From contig CAXKVR010000051.1 of NCBI GenBank assembly GCA_964058845.1, forward strand, positions 62,001 through 126,000: a DNA stretch of 64,000 nucleotides, read 5' to 3'. The number at the start of each line of letters is the position of its first letter. Position 1 is the stretch's first letter. This DNA comes from Carex sylvatica (Eukaryota > Streptophyta > Magnoliopsida > Poales > Cyperaceae). Under the pieces are notes generated by a model. It did no database searches. It was not told the origin of the DNA and saw only the letters and a list, made by a program, of their open reading frames with translations. Below, one piece after another: positions 59,560-64,000 of this stretch. The position numbers and the translations under genes are program-made.

Positions 59560-59850
59560 TATTGGCTTTCTCTGCGGGTCCAGTGCGGATGGATTACCCG
59601 CACTGGGACAAGTTTCCTTATTTAAAACTTCTGCGAATTTCTCTGGTGCGGGTGACACTGCGGATGGATGATCCGCACTGCGGATGAGTTCTGCTTCTCT
59701 GAAACTTTCTGAATTTTGGCTAAGTCCTGAATGCGGCTGGGCTCATCCGCACTGGCCTCAGTGCGTCCGCACTAGGCTCGGACTTTTCCTTTGGCAGTGA
59801 GTGCGGCTGGGTTGATCCGCAGTGTGGGTGGATGATCCGCACTGGGGGGT
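59560..59850. repeat. GTGCGG...CCGCAC palindrome cluster in solo LTR
   Basis: At least five GTGCGG / CTGCGG half-sites each answered by CCGCAC or CCGCAG after 9-10 bases (for example GTGCGG-CTGGGCTCAT-CCGCAC). They are grouped in about 290 bp of otherwise ordinary LTR. Confidence 0.85.
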
Positions 59851-60307
59851 ACTTTTGCTATTTTGCATCATTTCTTGCATTGAAAAGCCAAATAACCGCA
59901 GTAGCTTGATTCTAGGTATATTTTAATCACTTTATATTATAAATACAAGATAATTGGTGTTATTTCATGATGAAATCTAGATCAAATGTGTATATAATTT
60001 ATGCTTATCAGCGATGCGTCTACATGTGAAAATTTTAAACATTTGAATTAATTTAGTATAAAGTCAATCGGTCAAAATTAAAAGATTAATAAATTAATTT
60101 TAGTGCATTCATTTTTTGAATGTTTTTTTACTGCTTGACTTTATACTAAATTAATTCAAACGTTTAAAATTTTCACATGTAGATGCATCACTCGTAAGGT
60201 AGACGGATTTCAATGGTTCAGATTCGTCATTTGAAACCAATTTGATGAATTTTGGAGTTAAGCTCACCAAACTCTTTGATGAGCTTAAGAACACCCTAGT
60301 TCTACTC

Positions 60308-61361
60308 ATAATATAATAAAGATTATAACTATTTTGGTAACATATTTTATTGAAAATTATATTACTTTTAAAAAAATAGAAAAATATTTTTATTTCCTAA
60401 ATGATTGAATTGGCCATCTTTATTTATATTTTTATTTGATTATCTGAATCATTAATTTGTTGCATCTAATTCTATTGAGGAAGAAATGCAAACGTTGAAA
60501 TTTCATTTCCTTGTATTAATTATTTCTTCTGATTTCTTCACACAACGCCTTACCATAAGTTATTATAAAATATTATTAATGGATTATTTATACTTTAATT
60601 TGATAATTGCTAAGAATAAATAATATTTTAATGTGATAAATGGTAAACGCCAGATTTATTTTCATTCATATCCATTTAAAATTTAATATAAAAAATCTTT
60701 TGATGAGGTGTCTCTCATTCCTCACCCCTTTATATCCGCTCATCTTTTTATTTAGTCATTTAAAAAAAAAATGTATGTTTGTTTGAACTATCACTAATTG
60801 ATGTACATTTTTTAAGGAAAACAAACTTATATTATTATTTTCGTCAAGATCTGTAGTAAATGATATTCATAGAAGGTTATTGAACTAAAGCGGTCATATG
60901 TTGTTGTTTTTTTTAATATTATTTAATATTTGTCTCTTGTTTCAATTTTAATGTTGAATCTTATAATATAGTTCTGTTGCAACGCACAAGTCTGATTAAT
61001 CTTATAATATATTTTCATTGCAACACATGAACCTGATACTAGTAAATCATTAAAAGAATAAATGGTCAGCATCAATAGTAAGATAATAATAAATTAAAAT
61101 TAATAATAGTCATGGACTTGACAGGCGCTAATATAATTTAATGCTTTATTCATTTAGCTCCTAGCTAAGATTCTGCATAGTTCAAAGAAAGGAGAAAGGA
61201 CTCAAGGAAAAAGGAGAGAAAGGAAGTAATTAGAAGGAAAAGGAATATTAGACTTCCCATGACATTTTATTAGCAATTTTAAAAGATAAATATTTAAATA
61301 ATAATTGCAAAAAGAAAAATATTTTAGTTGATGGCTCTTGAAAGAAGAATATTTATAAATT
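60308..61361. other. intergenic DNA with tandem GTTGCAAC motif at 60963-61035
   Basis: The minus strand reads ACTAGTATCAGGTTCATGTG with TTGCAATGAAAATATATTAT, repeated once more as GCGTTGCAACAGAACTATAT. This recalls the motifs at 34529 and 55275. No gene is supported. Confidence 0.4.
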
Positions 61362-61766
61362 GAGTAGAAATAGATGCTCTTAAGTTCATCAAGCTTCTTG
61401 GTGAATTCAGGTCTAAAATCCGTCAAATTGGCTTTAACTGACAAATTTGAACCATTAAAACCCACCTACCTTACGAGTGATGCATCGTCTACATGTGAAA
61501 TTTTAAACGTTCAAATTAATTTAGTATTAAGTTAATCGGTCAAAATTAGAAGTTAATAAATTAATTTTAATGCATTTAAATATTTTAGACCGCTTGACTT
61601 TATAATAAATTAATTCGAATGTTTAAAATTTTCACATGTAGACACATCACTCGTAAAGTAAATGAATTTCAACAGTTCGAATTCGTTATTTAAAACTGAT
61701 TTGACAAATTTTATATTTAGTTTCATCAAGAAGCTTGATGAACTTAGGAACACTCTAGTTCTACTC
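61362..61766. mobile_element. Mutator-type MITE J (same family as I)
   Basis: GAGTAGAAATAG... is answered by CTAGTTCTACTC at 61755-61766, and TTCATCAAGCTTCTTG is inverted in both arms. TTTATAAATT and TTTATAAAAT flank it as an imperfect target duplication. Confidence 0.8.
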
Positions 61767-62655
61767 TTTATAAAATTACCTATGATCTACCAATCTACCA
61801 TACTATCTTTTTATACGCACAAGAGTAATTAAGTATTTCACATTAAAATAATATAACTAAAATCAATGAAAAAAAGTTAAAATAATGTCGAAAAGAACAA
61901 GTCTGTGCCTAGAGAAATCGAAAGCATCGTTTGTCGAAATTGACATTGAATTTTTTTTTTTTATCAAAACAAACAAAAAAATATCAAAAGAGAGAACAGT
62001 TTGAATTCGATGATTATTGGACCCAAAATAATTTTAATGAGTTAATTCACTATCGGATCTGCTTTAAAATTAATGCCAACACTTTTACGTATGTATTAAA
62101 GTTTATGCGCACGAATTTTAAAACAGATTCAACAATAAACAAATCCATTAAAACCACAATGACTATCAGACTCAACTGTTCTGTAAAAGAAAGCCTCGTT
62201 CATTGTATATTATATTATTATTATATAAGCAAATGGTCCGTACAGAAAAAGAAAGCCTCGTTTAGAATTCCTGTTTCTTTAACCAAGCATCTAAGAAACT
62301 CGGTATAGGAAAGAAGCGATTGCAATTCCTCTCCCCTTCGCTCAGTTGTAACTTGTAAGCAATCTCATGCTATCTCTCTCGCTCGCTCAGTCGCTTCCTA
62401 GCTCCTAAGTCCTAAATATAATTTATTTCTGGTACTGTCTTCCTGTGGGTATATATCTGTGTGACTATGCCTGTAGCGGGTCACTGTTAGACACAATTTA
62501 GTGATCCGCTGGAGCATTGCCATTCTGCAAGCACGTCTCAGTAAAATGGATTAGATTAATGCGGGATACACATAGTTGTAACTGTATAACTGCCTTACTA
62601 CTCAACATAATCACATTTTTCAGTTTTCAATTTTCAGGTTTCAATAGCTGTTTTT
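61767..62655 (+). other. upstream region and probable 5' UTR intron of the second SPP gene
   Basis: TTTTCAG at 62631-62637 is a likely acceptor just before the ATG at 62656, so a 5' UTR intron, as in typical plant SPP genes, is plausible. A first noncoding exon may lie near 62300-62360. The open frame 61931-62308 has no recognisable product. Confidence 0.4.
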
Positions 62656-63963
62656 ATGGATAAGCTTGATGTTTCTGCTGATCTCATGCTCATATCTGAC
62701 CTTGATGACACTATGGTACGATCAAATCAAACCTGAACTTTAATTAAACCTACGATTACGAGGGTGCCATTACAGCTGGTTTGTGCTATGTATAAGAGAT
62801 GTAATACTAGTATCTGACCTCACTGTTAGGTTCATAATTTAGCCGTGAAGTTAGCTAAAACACGAACAAATAGAAGTCAACTGAAAATAACTCTTACTAC
62901 ATCCAATACCAGTTTGCTACTGGCTGGTACAGGAACACCAGGCCTGCCTAGTACTGTACTGAAATAGAGATCTATGAACACTGCCTTATCAATAAAATGA
63001 AGGTAGAACAACAATTTGGATAAAAAGGTATACCTATCAACAAAATGTACATACTATTGAATCAATAACAGAAATTTTTTCCCACTTGTAGGTTGATCAT
63101 AAGGATCCAGATAATCTCTCCTTGCTTAGATTTAATGCCTTGTGGGAATCAATTTACCGGCTAAACTCGGTACTGATTTTCTCCACAGGGAGGTCACCAA
63201 CTCGTTACAAGACCCTGAGGAAGGAGAAACCTATTCTTACGCCTGACATCACCATCACCTCTGTTGGCACTGAGATAGCTTATGGGGACGAGATGGTGCC
63301 TGATGAAGGCTGGATCCAGCTATTGAGTCAAAATTGGGATAGAAATGTGGTCTTAGAGGAGACGACCAAGTTCCCTGAATTAGTTCCTCAGGTAAAGCTT
63401 TTCTTTCCTTTTTTTTTTTTTTTTTTTTGAGGTAAGTTCCTCAGGTAAAGTTGATTGTTTGGAGCCCCAAATTGACCCAATTTAGCCTCAGTTAACTCAT
63501 TTTGACCTCAACTGATTCTCAAAAGTACCCATTTTATCTCATTTTGGCATCCATTTAATTCCAAAGATGCAAATTAACCCCCCATATGGTTGAAATGATC
63601 TTTGACCTCAATTGATCCTCGAGGCACAATTGAGCTTCCAGTTGAGCCTCTCTTCTCACACTAAGGTAATTAGACTTAATGTTACCCCACTAAAGACCTA
63701 CATGACCCAATACTGATAGCACACTTTCTGGCACATAATCATTAAACTATATAGCAGCAACATTTCATAGCTTTTTCCAGAATAACATGCTTAAGTTTGT
63801 ATGCTAAAAAGCTTGTGAGTTCTTTCTATAGAGGTTTAAAGCTAACTTTTGGTGAGTGTAGTCTGACTTGGACCAGGGCCCACATAAGGTCAGCTTCAAT
63901 ATCCCCAAGGAGAAAGCACAAGAAGTGATCACACCTCTGTATGCTAGCCTGACACAACGTGGT
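62656..63963 (+). CDS. SPP: sucrose-phosphate phosphatase, first three coding exons (runs off window)
   Basis: Exons 62656-62715, 63092-63391 and 63862-63963 encode 154 residues beginning MDKLDVSADLMLISDLDDTM, the usual short SPP N-terminus. HAD motif I is DLDDT (the paralogue has DLDHT, the common plant form) and motif II is STGRS. Exons 2 and 3 are 300 and 102 bases, exactly as in the gene at 42465, with the same phases, so the two are paralogues. The remaining motifs and the C-terminal domain lie beyond 64000. The cytosolic role, dephosphorylating sucrose-6F-phosphate after sucrose-phosphate synthase, is inferred from the family. Confidence 0.92.
63382..63450 (-). repeat. 16-bp direct repeat around a poly(T) insert at a splice donor
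   Basis: AGTTCCTCAGGTAAAG occurs at 63382-63397 and 63435-63450; the 37 bases between are mostly T. It looks like the target duplication of a tiny poly(A)-only retroinsertion, and it duplicates the exon-2 splice donor of the SPP gene. Confidence 0.7.
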
Positions 63964-64000
63964 GTAAGATAAACTCCTAAATTTCTTTTATCTTTTGTAG

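Larger units (their letters stand above)
58228..60010 (-). mobile_element. solo LTR of Athila-like lineage inside MITE I
   Basis: TGATAAG...CTTATCA, 1783 bp, with exact 5-bp duplication GCGAT (58223-58227, 60011-60015). The block TTGCAAGTGCACAATCCTAC...ATATCGAACCACAAGGAG near 58270-58345 matches the block near the start of the Athila LTR (plus-strand view), so it is in minus orientation. The palindrome cluster is at 59560-59850; the minus-strand TATA box is at 59403-59410. Confidence 0.9.
58139..60307. mobile_element. Mutator-type MITE I, split by a solo LTR
   Basis: GAGTAGAACTAGGGTGTTCT is inverted at the right (AGAACACCCTAGTTCTACTC). The direct repeat ATAATATAAT flanks it (58129-58138, 60308-60317; 9-10 bp). 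After removing the solo LTR (58228-60010) and one GCGAT copy the MITE is about 381 bp and palindromic. Confidence 0.88.

Noticed and set aside
61931..62308. 125-codon ORF upstream of the second SPP gene
   Set aside because: AT-rich composition, no recognisable domain, no splice or promoter context.

Overview
The window is nuclear DNA of a flowering plant: spliced genes with GT-AG introns, AT-rich intergenic DNA, and dense nested plant transposons (Athila-type Ty3/gypsy, CACTA, hAT, Mutator-type MITEs, LINE). I cannot fix the species. Only three host genes are supported: the 3' four exons of an NRT1/PTR-family (NPF) transporter at the left edge, and two sucrose-phosphate phosphatase (SPP) genes on the right. 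One SPP-like gene is complete but reduced (42465-45753). The other is canonical and runs off the right edge (62656-63963).

Left part (1-32 kb): after the NPF gene come a hAT element (3866-4637) and a 5'-truncated LINE (5597-9753). The LINE carries a non-autonomous CACTA element (6092-8351) and an internal deletion sealed by telomere-like repeats. A 22.2-kb CACTA element (9925-32081, CAT target duplication) follows. It has a tnp2-type transposase gene and a second gene ending in a Ulp1-type cysteine protease domain. A 12-kb, structurally complete Athila-type retrotransposon (11683-23678) sits inside the transposase reading frame. Its two 1470-bp LTRs are nearly identical, its gag-pol frame of 1880 codons is open, and a second ORF is present. 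Removing the insertion and one target-site copy restores one 1093-codon transposase frame.

Middle and right part (32-64 kb): palindromic MITEs share a conserved inner core but have different outer arms, often embedded in (TA)n(GA)n tracts. There are also three solo LTRs of Athila-like lineage (37902-39826, 46456-48011, 58228-60010), a second hAT element (41340-42168), a Pack-MULE-like element with captured gene fragments (48628-51750), tRNA-derived repeat units, and tandem repeats.

The strongest unexplained signal is a set of about 36 short palindromes (TACGG-N-CCGTA) spread through the Athila element. They come in pairs or fours with centres 20-22 bp apart (two helical turns), in the LTRs, just upstream of both ORFs, and in-frame in the linkers between polyprotein domains. 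The three solo LTRs carry comparable clusters built on other family-specific words (GTGCGG...CCGCAC, CACGGCC...GGCCGTG) at the matching place, upstream of the LTR TATA box. Other points of interest are the SPP-like gene that keeps only the HAD phosphatase core and has a new basic N-terminal extension, a near-perfect 197-nt hairpin in the CACTA leader, and the telomere-repeat repair scar.
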